This document shows positions 1 to 9,039 of a stretch of DNA of 54,900 nucleotides, one piece after another. Both the position numbers and the translations under genes were made by a program. This stretch comes from Cyclobacteriaceae bacterium (GTDB taxonomy: Bacteria > Bacteroidota > Bacteroidia > Cytophagales > Cyclobacteriaceae): NCBI GenBank assembly GCA_947458585.1, contig CANGYY010000014.1:1-54900 (forward strand), read 5' to 3'. Below the pieces are notes generated by a model. It was not told where the DNA came from and did no database searches. It saw only the letters and a program-made list of their open reading frames with translations. How positions within the stretch are numbered: position 1 is the stretch's first letter; each line of letters starts with the position of its first letter.

Positions 1-2999
1 GTGTAGACAACATCAACGGGGGCGCTGGTGGTATTGGTGAATGCATCGTCTGCGAGCGCAGTGGCTGAAAGTCCATTGGCAACGGCAGCTCCACCAGCAG
101 AAACGGTCAGGTTATTCAGGTTGAGTGCAGTCACGTTGTAGGTGGTTGCGGTAGGGCCATCTGAATCGTTGCCCAAAACAAAGCCTGTTAACGGAGAATC
201 ACTACAAGTGGTAATGGTTTGGTTGGCAACTACTGGTTTAGGATTTACTGTAATTGTAAATGTTTTTGGATTACCAGTACAAGAAACTGAACCATTAGTA
301 AATGTAGGAGTGACAGTGATCGTAGCTGTAATAGCCTCATTACTGTTATTAGAGGTAACTGTAAAGCTTGGAATCCCAGTTGCGTTTCCATTGCTAGAGG
401 CGGCTAGGCCTATTGCAGTGTTGTTATTTTCCCAGACATAGGTGGTGGTTCCCCCTGTATTTGTTGAAGCAAATGTTATTGGAGTCGTGCTTGATCCCAC
501 ACATAGCGTTTGGTTAGCTATTGTATTTACTTGTGGAGGAGGATTTACAGTGATCTTAAATTGTTTTTCTTGGCTTAGGCATCCATTATTGGTTGCAGTT
601 ACCTTGTAGATCAATTCAAGGGGAGCCGTAGTTGAATTGGTAATGGTAGCAGAAGCTATTTTTGGTCCCGAACCACTTGGGATGTATCCGCTAAGTCCTG
701 CAACTGTGGCGACTGTCCAGGAATAGGTGGTTCCCGTCATGTTGGACGTGAAGTTTATTTCCTGAGTAGTACCTGCAGAACAAATGGTCTGAAGGAGATC
801 GGTATTGGTAATTTCAGGTTCCTGCTTTAGGGTAAATGTGAAAATGTCGTTCCCAGATCCGCAGCTGGTGCTTGCAGTCACTTTTATTTTGTAGGTCCCA
901 AAAGTTTTGAAACGAATTGTAGGAAGCGCGCTAGCGCTAGTTGAATTTACAAATTCAAAGTTCGCGGCTGCGGTTGGGGTAGTGCCATCCGCATTAAAAA
1001 CCTCCCATAAATAGGTGTCAGGTGCATAAGGGAAACTTCCAAATTCAGGTTTTTGAGGCGCTGCGCTAAAATCTAAATTGTAGCCTGCTGGGGTTCTTTG
1101 GCAAACGGTCAACTCATCAGGCTGAAATACGACTGTAGGCACTCCCAATACATCAATTCGCTGAACAGGAGATGTAAATGAACCGCAGATGTTGGTGATT
1201 CTTAAGCTGACATTGTAACCGCCTGGCTCATTGAATTGGATAAATGGATTGATTGAGGTTGCAGTTGTATTGTCTGCAAAAGCATATCCATTTGCTAAAG
1301 CTCCTGTACCAGCAATAGGTGTAACAATCCACTGGTAAGTAGGATTTTGGCACCCAAAAGTCGAATTGACGGTGTTGGAAGTATTTGTAAATCCAATTTT
1401 GGTACCCTTACAAACAGGGGAAGAAGGAGATGAAGTGAAAGAGGGGATTGGTTGTTCTTCAACTCCAACCGTTTTTTCAATGATTTGAGGATCGGTACAA
1501 CCTCGAGGATTAGAGACAATTAATTTAATGACCCAGCAGCCCTTATTGTTTTGAGTCACACTACCTGGAATGGTAAGGTCTTTGGTTGTCTGATTGATCC
1601 AAGAGTTAGTTGAACTTAGTACGGTAAATTCGGTGTCTCCAGGATATTTTACTTCCCAGCTAACATTGTAATTTGAGAGGCATAAACTCTCATCTCCGTA
1701 TTGACCTGGGATAGAGTTTTCATCTGCAAATATTGGACTGCCTGCACAAACCTTAGCTGGTGCGTCAAATCGTGCTTGAGGCGCCTTACTTACATTAATC
1801 CATTTGGTAGTTCCTTGACCATTTTCTAAATAATCATCGCAAAGAAATGCTGCTCCAGAATACAACCCTTTATTGTAGAGTTTTAAATCTGTGCGGTAAA
1901 AAAACTTACCTAAATTCAAATCTCTGTTTGCAGTATCATCGCAAGTAGGCTTTGTGTAAGTATTTTGTACACCTTGGCAAGCCATAAATCTAGCATGCGT
2001 GTAGTACTTTGTGCCGCCCGTTACATCTCCATGGTCTACACTGTAAAGTGATCCAGGATAATTTTTTTCCATTGAAATCCGGTCCACGGAAAAAAAGACG
2101 GATTCATTGATACAGACATTTTCACTACTAACATTTGAAATCCCGGTACTTCCTGTGTTGTATAGAAAGACAAAACTAGAAGTTAATACCCTATTGCTTG
2201 GATAGGTTTTGGTGGCTAATATCAAATAATATCCTACGGGCCTTCCTCCTGGGATTGTAGCCTGACTTCCTCCTGCAGCTCTAGACAATTCCACTTGATT
2301 ACCTGATTCATCAATCATAGTAAAAGTAGTTGTGGCAGATTGATCGTTGAAATCCGAAATATCAAATCTTATTGGAACTCCGGAGGGGGTTACGTCATTT
2401 GAACTCTTATCAACAAAACCGAAGAAATAATCATCAGAATTAACGCATTTGATGAATTGTTCTAGGGACGTTGCTTGATATCCTTCAATAAATGAAATAG
2501 AAGGCATTTTACTTCCAGTAACCCCTAATCCAATTGAAAAAGAGCCAGTTACCAATTCTCTTGCAGGTTTGGTGGATCTCACGCGTAGCTTATAAGCTAC
2601 TCCAGGCGTGGTAGTGGCGGGAATAATTCCATTGAGTGCTGGAATAAAGAAATCGTTCTTTACCGCCAAGACCTCTGAGCTTGTGAAGTTTCCTGAAGAA
2701 TTAGAAAGTTCAAGAATAAACTGATTATCTATTTCAAAAACTCCAGTGGGCTTGATTAAAATGGAAATTCCACCTCCCTGAAAATAGGTCAATCCCGTAT
2801 TGAAGTTGACTAATTCAATGTTGGTTGGAATGTTGGTACAAGAAGCAATCTGAGGAGTATTGGAATAAACAAGAGGTGCCTTTACAGTCTGACCACTTAC
2901 CTGGGTAGAAACAAAGAAAACCAATTGGAATAAAACCAGTAAAAAACCTGGGTTTAATCTGAATTGTGAAAATAATAAATTGGAATTAAAATGCTTCAT
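1..2999 (-). CDS. giant secreted PKD-like repeat protein, 5' part only
   Basis: The reading frame runs without a stop from an ATG at 2999 off the left edge, so about 999 codons of the N-terminal part are visible. The first ~37 residues look like a Sec signal peptide (hydrophobic LLVLFQLVFFVS stretch, then VSGQ). The mature part is Thr/Ser/Asn/Val-rich with spaced cysteines. From roughly residue 540 on it contains repeated ~90-residue PKD/Ig-like modules, with recurring patterns such as TxxTxC, YxWxV and FTITVNPxP. Proteins of this build in Bacteroidota are usually exported by T9SS and end in a type A or B sorting domain, which would lie outside the window. Function is probably adhesion or surface display; no catalytic domain is visible. 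Frame was spot-checked near 600 and 1860 and is continuous. No clear TAnnTTTG promoter was found upstream. Confidence 0.85.
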   Translation of the reverse strand, partial: MKHFNSNLLFSQFRLNPGFLLVLFQLVFFVSTQVSGQTVKAPLVYSNTPQIASCTNIPTNIELVNFNTGLTYFQGGGISILIKPTGVFEIDNQFILELSNSSGNFTSSEVLAVKNDFFIPALNGIIPATTTPGVAYKLRVRSTKPARELVTGSFSIGLGVTGSKMPSISFIEGYQATSLEQFIKCVNSDDYFFGFVDKSSNDVTPSGVPIRFDISDFNDQSATTTFTMIDESGNQVELSRAAGGSQATIPGGRPVGYYLILATKTYPSNRVLTSSFVFLYNTGSTGISNVSSENVCINESVFFSVDRISMEKNYPGSLYSVDHGDVTGGTKYYTHARFMACQGVQNTYTKPTCDDTANRDLNLGKFFYRTDLKLYNKGLYSGAAFLCDDYLENGQGTTKWINVSKAPQARFDAPAKVCAGSPIFADENSIPGQYGDESLCLSNYNVSWEVKYPGDTEFTVLSSTNSWINQTTKDLTIPGSVTQNNKGCWVIKLIVSNPRGCTDPQIIEKTVGVEEQPIPSFTSSPSSPVCKGTKIGFTNTSNTVNSTFGCQNPTYQWIVTPIAGTGALANGYAFADNTTATSINPFIQFNEPGGYNVSLRITNICGSFTSPVQRIDVLGVPTVVFQPDELTVCQRTPAGYNLDFSAAPQKPEFGSFPYAPDTYLWEVFNADGTTPTAAANFEFVNSTSASALPTIRFKTFGTYKIKVTASTSCGSGNDIFTFTLKQEPEITNTDLLQTICSAGTTQEINFTSNMTGTTYSWTVATVAGLSGYIPSGSGPKIASATITNSTTAPLELIYKVTATNNGCLSQEKQFKITVNPPPQVNTIANQTLCVGSSTTPITFASTNTGGTTTYVWENNNTAIGLAASSNGNATGIPSFTVTSNNSNEAITATITVTPTFTNGSVSCTGNPKTFTITVNPKPVVANQTITTCSDSPLTGFVLGNDSDGPTATTYNVTALNLNNLTVSAGGAAVANGLSATALADDAFTNTTSAPVDVVY

Positions 3000-3655
3000 T
3001 AACGATAAGTCAATAACTATATTTTTTTAACACTAATCACCATCACTCATTAATTACTAGTAATTTTTAGATAATTAGTATTATTTTTTCACTATAAACT
3101 TGTTTTCTTTCTCCCTCTATTTTCTTCTTTAAATTAAAATAAAAGTGAGAACATCAGGTTTAATCAAGAATCAGGCCAATTGAATCTATTCAAAAGACGC
3201 GAGTCTATTCTATCCAAGTAAAATTAATGGGAACTTCTTAAAATAAAAATCTAATTACCTGAAATTCACTATTTAAGCAGGCCAATTACCTTCAAACTAA
3301 TTCCCTTTTTTGACCTTCTGTAAATAATTAAGTAAAACTATAGCGTGTTTATATGTTTTAAATTAACAAAAACATAGCTTTAATATATTTATAATAATAT
3401 ATATAGCGTTATCTATATCTAATTTTTATCCTAAATAAAAACCATTAATCATCTTATTTGACGATTCTATATATATATTCAAAAATTAAGTGGGTTATGC
3501 TAGTAATCTACTGCGGGCAAGGCAGCGTATAGATCAAAAAATGGACTTGGAAGGATTAAATTAACTTTTTCAACCACCGGAATACCAGATTGGCTTGAGC
3601 AAAATGATTTCGCTAAAGTTTGATAATCTTGTTGTTCTTGATTTTTCCAACAAGG
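3000..3655. other. AT-rich intergenic region without a convincing gene
   Basis: This gap lies upstream of the giant minus-strand protein and is strikingly AT-rich, with runs of TATA/ATAT around 3380-3480. A perfect 14-bp palindrome AATTACTAGTAATT sits at 3052-3065, in the expected promoter region of the minus-strand gene, and could be a regulator site. The only reading frame of note is a 52-codon minus-strand one at 3500-3658 that overlaps the DoxX terminator. No tRNA or known structured RNA was recognised. Confidence 0.5.
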
Positions 3656-3658
3656 CAT

Positions 3659-3689
3659 AAAAAAACACCCAAAAGTGAATTTGGGTGTT
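3659..3689 (-). terminator. intrinsic terminator of the prmC-doxX unit
   Basis: A perfect 10-bp stem (3664-3673 with 3680-3689, AACACCCAAA/TTTGGGTGTT) with a 6-nt loop is followed on the minus strand by a run of seven T (3665-3659). It lies 26 bases past the DoxX stop. Confidence 0.85.
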
Positions 3690-3714
3690 GCAATAGTAGT
3701 GAACTAAAGCCCAC

Positions 3715-4107
3715 CTATTTTTTCTTCTTCCCTCCAATCGTCTGATCCACCGAAAAGCTTCCTCCACCAGAAATTAGGATAGATCCAAAAACAGTGAAGA
3801 AGAGCAAGGGAAGTTCTTTTTCCCCAAAAGGATCTGCTGCATGCGCATAAAAGGCAGCCACAAGCATGGTAATCATCAGTGGAATGGTAGCCAATCGGGT
3901 TTTAAAGCCAATCATGACCAAGATGGAGCAGGCTACTTCTGCAAAAAGGACTAGCCCCAAACTGATTTCTGGCCCCAGTCCAAAGGGATCTGCGAATTTG
4001 ACAGGACCCTCGCCGAAGAGGCGGTCAAACTTTGGGAGTCCATGCGTAAGCATCATACCTCCAGAAAGAAGGCGAACAACGAGTAATCCGGTGTCTTGTA
4101 GTTTCAT
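3715..4107 (-). CDS. DoxX family membrane protein
   Basis: A 130-residue integral membrane protein with about four hydrophobic segments and the DoxX-family features GLLVVRLLSGGMMLTHGLPK near the N-terminus and a central GPEISLGLVLFAEV stretch. Family members are small quinone-linked or redox-associated membrane proteins whose exact role is mostly unknown. The C-terminus ends in a basic KKKK tail that should be cytoplasmic. The gene follows prmC after a 23-base gap on the same strand and precedes a strong intrinsic terminator, so it is probably the last gene of a two-gene transcript. Confidence 0.85.
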   Translation of the reverse strand: MKLQDTGLLVVRLLSGGMMLTHGLPKFDRLFGEGPVKFADPFGLGPEISLGLVLFAEVACSILVMIGFKTRLATIPLMITMLVAAFYAHAADPFGEKELPLLFFTVFGSILISGGGSFSVDQTIGGKKKK

Positions 4108-4130
4108 AGGTTTATTTTTTTAAGGTCGAT

Positions 4131-4976
4131 TTAAGGCCAAAGACAGGAAATCATCCGGTTTTTGCCATTGAGGTCTTGGTGTACCTGCACTTGGCTGTAG
4201 CCAAGCGAAAGCAAGAGTTGTACCAATTCATCCGCAAGATTCTCGTAGATCTCCAAATACAGTTTCCCACCCGTTTTGAGTAACTGCTGTCCCCAGAACC
4301 CGATGGCTCGGTAAAAGAGCAGCGGGTCTTCATCCGGCACAAAAAGCGCTAGATGCGGCTCAAAATTCAGGACGTTGGCATGCATTTCTTCCTGATCGCG
4401 TAAAGGCACGTAGGGAGGATTGGAGACCAGTACATCAATAAAGTCAAGATTTGGGATGCTTCCCAACAAGTCTCCTTCCAAAAACTGCACTTGGGCTTCA
4501 AGTTGAAGGGCATTTTGACGAGCAATTTCCAATGCCTGCACAGATACATCCAGTGCATACACTTCCGGATCCTTTAGTTCCAGTGCTAAGGTAATTGGAA
4601 TACATCCAGTACCTGTTCCCAAATCCAAAACCCGAAGTCCAGGCTTGGGATTCTCTTTCAGGATGCGGTGGACCAGCTCCTCGGTTTCATTCCTTGGAAT
4701 CAGCGTGTCTCGGGTGACTAAAAAATTCCTCCCATAAAATGGCGCCTCTCCGAAGATGTATTGTATGGGTTCGCCTGTCAAAAGACGCTCGAAATCCGTA
4801 AGCAGTCGCTCATTGACCGCTTCACTTGGAATGGACTGTGGCAAGTCTGCTCTTCGTATTCCCAAGTGCTTTTCGAACAACCAAAAAACAAGGTTTTCTG
4901 CTTCCACTTGGGAATAAGCGGTGAGCTGAGCCGATAAGGAGGCCAGCCATTCAGCATAAGTGTGAGGAGGTTGCAT
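4131..4976 (-). CDS. prmC: peptide chain release factor N5-glutamine methyltransferase
   Basis: PrmC (HemK) methylates the glutamine of the GGQ motif in release factors RF1/RF2 using S-adenosylmethionine, in the cytoplasm. The 281-residue length is normal. The SAM-binding motif DLGTGTGC is at 118-125 and the substrate-glutamine-binding NPPY at 186-189. The N-terminal ~75 residues form the usual helical RF-binding domain, followed by a conserved IPRNETEE at 93-100. The ATG at 4976 gives the canonical N-terminus. A TATTTTTG promoter core lies only 8 bases upstream, so the transcript leader should be very short. It is transcribed together with the downstream DoxX gene. Confidence 0.95.
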   Translation of the reverse strand: MQPPHTYAEWLASLSAQLTAYSQVEAENLVFWLFEKHLGIRRADLPQSIPSEAVNERLLTDFERLLTGEPIQYIFGEAPFYGRNFLVTRDTLIPRNETEELVHRILKENPKPGLRVLDLGTGTGCIPITLALELKDPEVYALDVSVQALEIARQNALQLEAQVQFLEGDLLGSIPNLDFIDVLVSNPPYVPLRDQEEMHANVLNFEPHLALFVPDEDPLLFYRAIGFWGQQLLKTGGKLYLEIYENLADELVQLLLSLGYSQVQVHQDLNGKNRMISCLWP

Positions 4977-4984
4977 CGAGTGGT

Positions 4985-4992
4985 CAAAAATA
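4985..4992 (-). promoter_or_regulatory. TAnnTTTG promoter core for prmC
   Basis: TATTTTTG on the minus strand matches the Bacteroidota -7 element TAnnTTTG. It ends 8 bases before the prmC ATG. Confidence 0.5.
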
Positions 4993-5178
4993 GAAACTTC
5001 AACTCACATCCCCGTCAGGAAAGCAACCGAAAGCCCAAAATAAATGCGCTTTCTACTCAATCATTTAATTCCTAAAATTCAGCATCAATCCAAGTAAATG
5101 TGGTAACTTAATGTTATATTGTATTTATCCGTATTTAGCAACCAAAGGAAATAAGGCTTGAGGTTCAAGTAATTGAGC

Positions 5179-5273
5179 AGTGGACCGCCTGTAGGCCGTG
5201 GTCTGTCGTCTGTGGTCGATTATCCGCCTCCTCAATCTAAGCTCTTGTTCACGAAGAAACCTTGCGGATAATC
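5179..5273 (+). repeat. dispersed element: heptamer array plus GATTATCCGC inverted repeat (copy 1)
   Basis: Three 7-nt units GTGGTCT/GTCGTCT/GTGGTCG (5198-5218) run directly into GATTATCCGC at 5218-5227. After 36 bases the perfect complement arm GCGGATAATC follows at 5264-5273, ending 13 bases before the adhesin ATG. A related copy in the opposite absolute orientation lies at 28158-28260 upstream of lacI. The upstream flank (AAATAAGGCTTGAGG, from about 5150) also resembles the flank of the second copy. Function unknown; a cis-regulatory RNA or a REP-like element are both possible. Confidence 0.6.
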
Positions 5274-5286
5274 AACTTTTTTCATC

Positions 5287-8200
5287 ATGTACCGGGGAGA
5301 GCTTCTATTTTTTCTCCTGGTCGTTGGAATTTTTTCGATTGATTTTTTAAAAGATAGGGCACCCCGTTTTTTTGATTTTACTACCCTACCTCCAAAAATT
5401 ACGCAATGGGAACTCGATTCTTGCGCCAGGACCATTTCTGTTCAGGCAGTAGCTGGAGGGATTCCTCCCTACGATTTCTATGTCTTCCAGCAAGACACCC
5501 TTGACTCGAGCAACTGGCAGGTGTACCGCTTGATTAAGGAACAGTTTCCCCAAATTTCAGGCTTGCCTCCGGGTAGCTATCGGATAAAAGCAGTGAATGA
5601 GGGAGTGACCTCCCCTTCAGTTTCCACCAACATCCTGGAAGTAAGTTTTCCCGCAGATCCTGAGATCGAGGTTCATGGATCTACTTCCCTTTGTTTGGGA
5701 GATAGACCCGCTATCACAGTTCAGCTCCCACATTTGGAGGATCCTTTGCCTATTCGATGGACAGCAGAACTGCTGCAGGCTCCTGAAGAAGGAGAAGTGA
5801 TCGGCTATACTTCCAACCCAACAGTTCCGCAATTCAAAATTTCAGACACTCTGGTCAATACAGGCAAGACGCTAGCCAAGGTATCCTATCAACTACAAGC
5901 GTTGATTAACGGTTGCCTTCGTCCTGCAGGTACGGTAGAAGTACTGGTAAATCCCATAGCCAGAATTGAGGCTAGCCTTTCGGACAGCCTCCTTTGTTCG
6001 GGCTCCCCCTTTTCCATTTCACTACTTCCCCAAAGCTGGGGGGATAGTTCCCTGCAGGTGCGCTGGTCGGCGACACTGCTCTCCGGTCAAGTCTCGGATT
6101 TAGTCGAAGGTGGGGAATTGACACTCCCAACACTTACTCCCATTTCCCAGACCCTGGTCAACCGAGGGACTAGCCCCGCTCGAGTTCGCTACACATTTTT
6201 TCCCTCCTTCAGTAACTGTGATGGGGTTGCTGAAAGTCTAGAGGTATTGGTATTGCCCGAACTACAAGTCAGCCCACAAGGTGATTTGATTACTTGTGCG
6301 GGAGAATGGGTTTCAGTTCCTGAATTTACATCCAATTTTTCGGGCGACTCCGTCGCCTATTCCTGGGAGGTTTCGGATTCCTCCATTGGTCTTCGCAGTG
6401 GCGCAGGGCATCGAATTCCAGACTTTCAGGCTATCAACAGCGGCTCTAGCTCAAAGCAGGCGCTGATTACGGTTACCCCAAGATTGTATTCTCAAGGCAT
6501 CTCTTGTACGGGGCCGCCACATACCATCTCCATCACTGTAATGGCTCCCCTAGTCATTGAAGAGGAAATTTCTGACTATGCAGGCTTTGGCGTATCCTGC
6601 GCAGGAGCTGCAGATGGAAAAATCAAGCTCCATGCCAGCGGCGGTAGTTTACCTGGTGAGGAACTCCGCTATACCTATTCTTGGACAGGTCCGAATGGGT
6701 TTGTCTCCACAGCAGCCGACTTGGAAGGCCTGCAGGCTGGAGAATACCGCGTTCGAATTGCCACAGACGCTGGGAGCTGCGTAGTAGAAAAAAGCATGAT
6801 ACTCATCCAGCCTGATCCGCTTTGGATTCAAGAACTCACCCCATCGGCGGGGATTTTAGTCCTGTCCTGTGCTGGTGAGGCCTCAGGGAAAATCCAGGTA
6901 GAAGTGGGCGGAGGGAGTGGAGAAAAAACCCTTCTCTGGACAGCGAGGGATAGGGGACTCGTTCCAGTCGGGAGGGAGAATGCCACCATTCTTGAGGGAC
7001 TCCGCGGAGGGACCTATCTACTAACGGTGATTGATGAAAACGGCTGTAGGGCTCAGCAATCCTTTTCGGTAACCGAACCCGAACCCATGCTTTTTTCCCA
7101 AGCGAAGGTGGATAATTCCTGTTTTGGCCAGTCATCTGGACGCTTGTCAGTAGTTACTTCAGGTGGAGTGGAGCCTTACCGATACGCTTGGACAGGACCT
7201 AATGGGTTTAGTTCGACGGTAGCCAACCCACAAAACCTGGTATCTGGTACCTATCAAGTGAGGGTTACTGATGCAAACGGCTGTACGATAACTGGAGCTG
7301 CGCAAACGATCACCGAACCCACCGCGCTTGCAATCACCAATCAAGTGAAGGTGGACAATGTCTGCGCTGAAGGAACCACAGGAAGTATCACAGCTACGGC
7401 CTCTGGCGGTACAGCTCCCTATACTTACGCTTGGACGGGACCGAATAACTTTAGTTCCACGGTAGCCAACCCACAAAACCTGGTATCTGGTACCTACCAA
7501 GTGACCGTAACAGATGCAAACGGCTGTAGCCTTTTGGGTCCGCAACTTTCAATTTTAGAACCATCTCCACTTTCACTCACGCAAAGCAAGGTGGACAATA
7601 GCTGCTTCCAGTGGAATGCCGGAAGCATCTCGATCTCGGTATCTGGAGGGACGGCACCTTACAGATTTGCTTGGACCGGACCGAACGGGTTTAGTTCGAC
7701 TAATCAGAATCTTTCCGAATTAGCATCTGGTACTTACCAATTGACGGTAACAGATACAAACGGCTGTACGCTTATGGGGGCACCCCAAACCCTCACCGAA
7801 CCAGCACCCTTGGCCCTCACTGCACAAGTACAGTCAGAAACCTGCTCTGATGCGGGGGATGGGCGCATTGAATTGACCCTTTCTGGAGGCTTACCCCCTT
7901 ACCAAGTTCGTTGGGATCATGGAGCGACGGAGAGGATAGCTACTTCGCTTGGTCCAGGTACCTATCGAGTGACGGTCAATGACCAAGGAGGCTGTGCCCA
8001 AACCGCCGAATACTCCCTTTTGCCGATTCCAGAACTCCGGTTGGAGGGAACCCTGACCTATCAAGCCACCCAGGTGCCTCTTCAAATCTCAGCATTGCTC
8101 CAATCCGATGCGCAAGGGGGAACACTGCCTTACACCTACCGCTGGACCTCTGGGCAGACCAGTCCCTCAATTACGGCGACTGAAAGCGGAATCTATACCC

Positions 8201-9039
8201 TCCAACTCAAGGATGCAAAGGGCTGTGTTCAAGAAATGGAATATGTAGTTGATCTCCCTCTACCCCTAACCATTGAAGTGGAGGGGAACACAATCCCGCT
8301 TTGCGAAGAGCAAGGCCAGGAAACTACGCTTCAACTCAGTATTAGCCATGGACTGGCTCCTTATCAGATCACCTGGAGCCTGGGATCGGTTACCGCTACA
8401 GGGATGCAATTCACTACTCGAGAATCGGGCCTGGTGGAAGTAGAAGTGAAGGACGCGCTGGGTCTCATTCAAAAACGAGCGATTACCATCGTCCCTCGAC
8501 TCACGGGCCCCTTAGATTTTGAGCCTCTCTTTGAAAGTCAAGTACAATTCCAAGCAGATTTGGTGGGCTACAAGGGAGTATTTCGTTCGCTGGCCACTTG
8601 GCCCCATCTAGTGATCTCTTGGGATTTTGGAGACGGTACCCGTAGTTCGGAAGCAAGCCCAACTCATACCTACAGCCGCAAAGGAAAATATACGGTGACC
8701 TTGACGGTATTGGACAACTCGGGTTGCCTGATTACCCAGTCCAAGACGCTGGATATCTTGGACTACTTTATTGAAATCCCCAACGTATTTACCCCCAATG
8801 AGGATCAACTCAACGATACCTTCTTTCCCAAGTTTCGATTCATTACCAGCCTGCAGCTGCAGGTGATGAATAAATGGGGCGAGCTGATCTACCACTCCCG
8901 TAGACTGGATGATGCCGGCTGGGATGGAACCTTCGCGAGTCAAAAAGCTTCCGAAGGGGTCTATGTGTACAAGCTGAGCTACCAAGTCCCGGATGGCCGC
9001 GTCTTTACTTCTTCTTCCACCTTTCTTTTGGCACGATGA
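5287..9039 (+). CDS. SprB-repeat T9SS adhesin with gliding-motility C-terminal domain
   Basis: A 1250-residue surface protein. A short hydrophobic N-terminus (LLFFLLVVGIF, residues 7-17) should act as the Sec signal, although no clean cleavage site is visible. Ig/PKD-like modules fill residues ~40-420. Seven SprB-type repeats of ~80 residues follow (about 423-512, 513-601, 602-681, 682-762, 763-842, 843-917, 918-995), marked by WTGPNGF, SGTYQVxVTDxNGC and an EP ending. A PKD domain with WDFGDGT (about 1112-1118) precedes a type B (CHU_C-like) T9SS sorting domain from IPNVFTPN (~1164) to the end. Members are exported by T9SS and act in adhesion or gliding. Repeats 3-5 are nearly identical even at DNA level. 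The gene overlaps the PorP/SprF gene by 4 bases (ATGA). Confidence 0.92.
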   Translation: MYRGELLFFLLVVGIFSIDFLKDRAPRFFDFTTLPPKITQWELDSCARTISVQAVAGGIPPYDFYVFQQDTLDSSNWQVYRLIKEQFPQISGLPPGSYRIKAVNEGVTSPSVSTNILEVSFPADPEIEVHGSTSLCLGDRPAITVQLPHLEDPLPIRWTAELLQAPEEGEVIGYTSNPTVPQFKISDTLVNTGKTLAKVSYQLQALINGCLRPAGTVEVLVNPIARIEASLSDSLLCSGSPFSISLLPQSWGDSSLQVRWSATLLSGQVSDLVEGGELTLPTLTPISQTLVNRGTSPARVRYTFFPSFSNCDGVAESLEVLVLPELQVSPQGDLITCAGEWVSVPEFTSNFSGDSVAYSWEVSDSSIGLRSGAGHRIPDFQAINSGSSSKQALITVTPRLYSQGISCTGPPHTISITVMAPLVIEEEISDYAGFGVSCAGAADGKIKLHASGGSLPGEELRYTYSWTGPNGFVSTAADLEGLQAGEYRVRIATDAGSCVVEKSMILIQPDPLWIQELTPSAGILVLSCAGEASGKIQVEVGGGSGEKTLLWTARDRGLVPVGRENATILEGLRGGTYLLTVIDENGCRAQQSFSVTEPEPMLFSQAKVDNSCFGQSSGRLSVVTSGGVEPYRYAWTGPNGFSSTVANPQNLVSGTYQVRVTDANGCTITGAAQTITEPTALAITNQVKVDNVCAEGTTGSITATASGGTAPYTYAWTGPNNFSSTVANPQNLVSGTYQVTVTDANGCSLLGPQLSILEPSPLSLTQSKVDNSCFQWNAGSISISVSGGTAPYRFAWTGPNGFSSTNQNLSELASGTYQLTVTDTNGCTLMGAPQTLTEPAPLALTAQVQSETCSDAGDGRIELTLSGGLPPYQVRWDHGATERIATSLGPGTYRVTVNDQGGCAQTAEYSLLPIPELRLEGTLTYQATQVPLQISALLQSDAQGGTLPYTYRWTSGQTSPSITATESGIYTLQLKDAKGCVQEMEYVVDLPLPLTIEVEGNTIPLCEEQGQETTLQLSISHGLAPYQITWSLGSVTATGMQFTTRESGLVEVEVKDALGLIQKRAITIVPRLTGPLDFEPLFESQVQFQADLVGYKGVFRSLATWPHLVISWDFGDGTRSSEASPTHTYSRKGKYTVTLTVLDNSGCLITQSKTLDILDYFIEIPNVFTPNEDQLNDTFFPKFRFITSLQLQVMNKWGELIYHSRRLDDAGWDGTFASQKASEGVYVYKLSYQVPDGRVFTSSSTFLLAR

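Noticed and set aside
142..441. 99-codon plus-strand frame
   Set aside because: It lies antisense inside the continuous minus-strand PKD-like gene and has no family resemblance; its composition mirrors the Val/Thr-rich coding strand.
3500..3658. 52-codon minus-strand frame as a gene
   Set aside because: It overlaps the DoxX terminator, has no recognisable promoter or family, and could be chance; kept only as a finding.
5197..5273. CRISPR array
   Set aside because: Repeats are only 7 nt, contiguous and without unique spacers, and no cas genes are nearby; the same applies to the arrays at 11351, 19362 and 49278.
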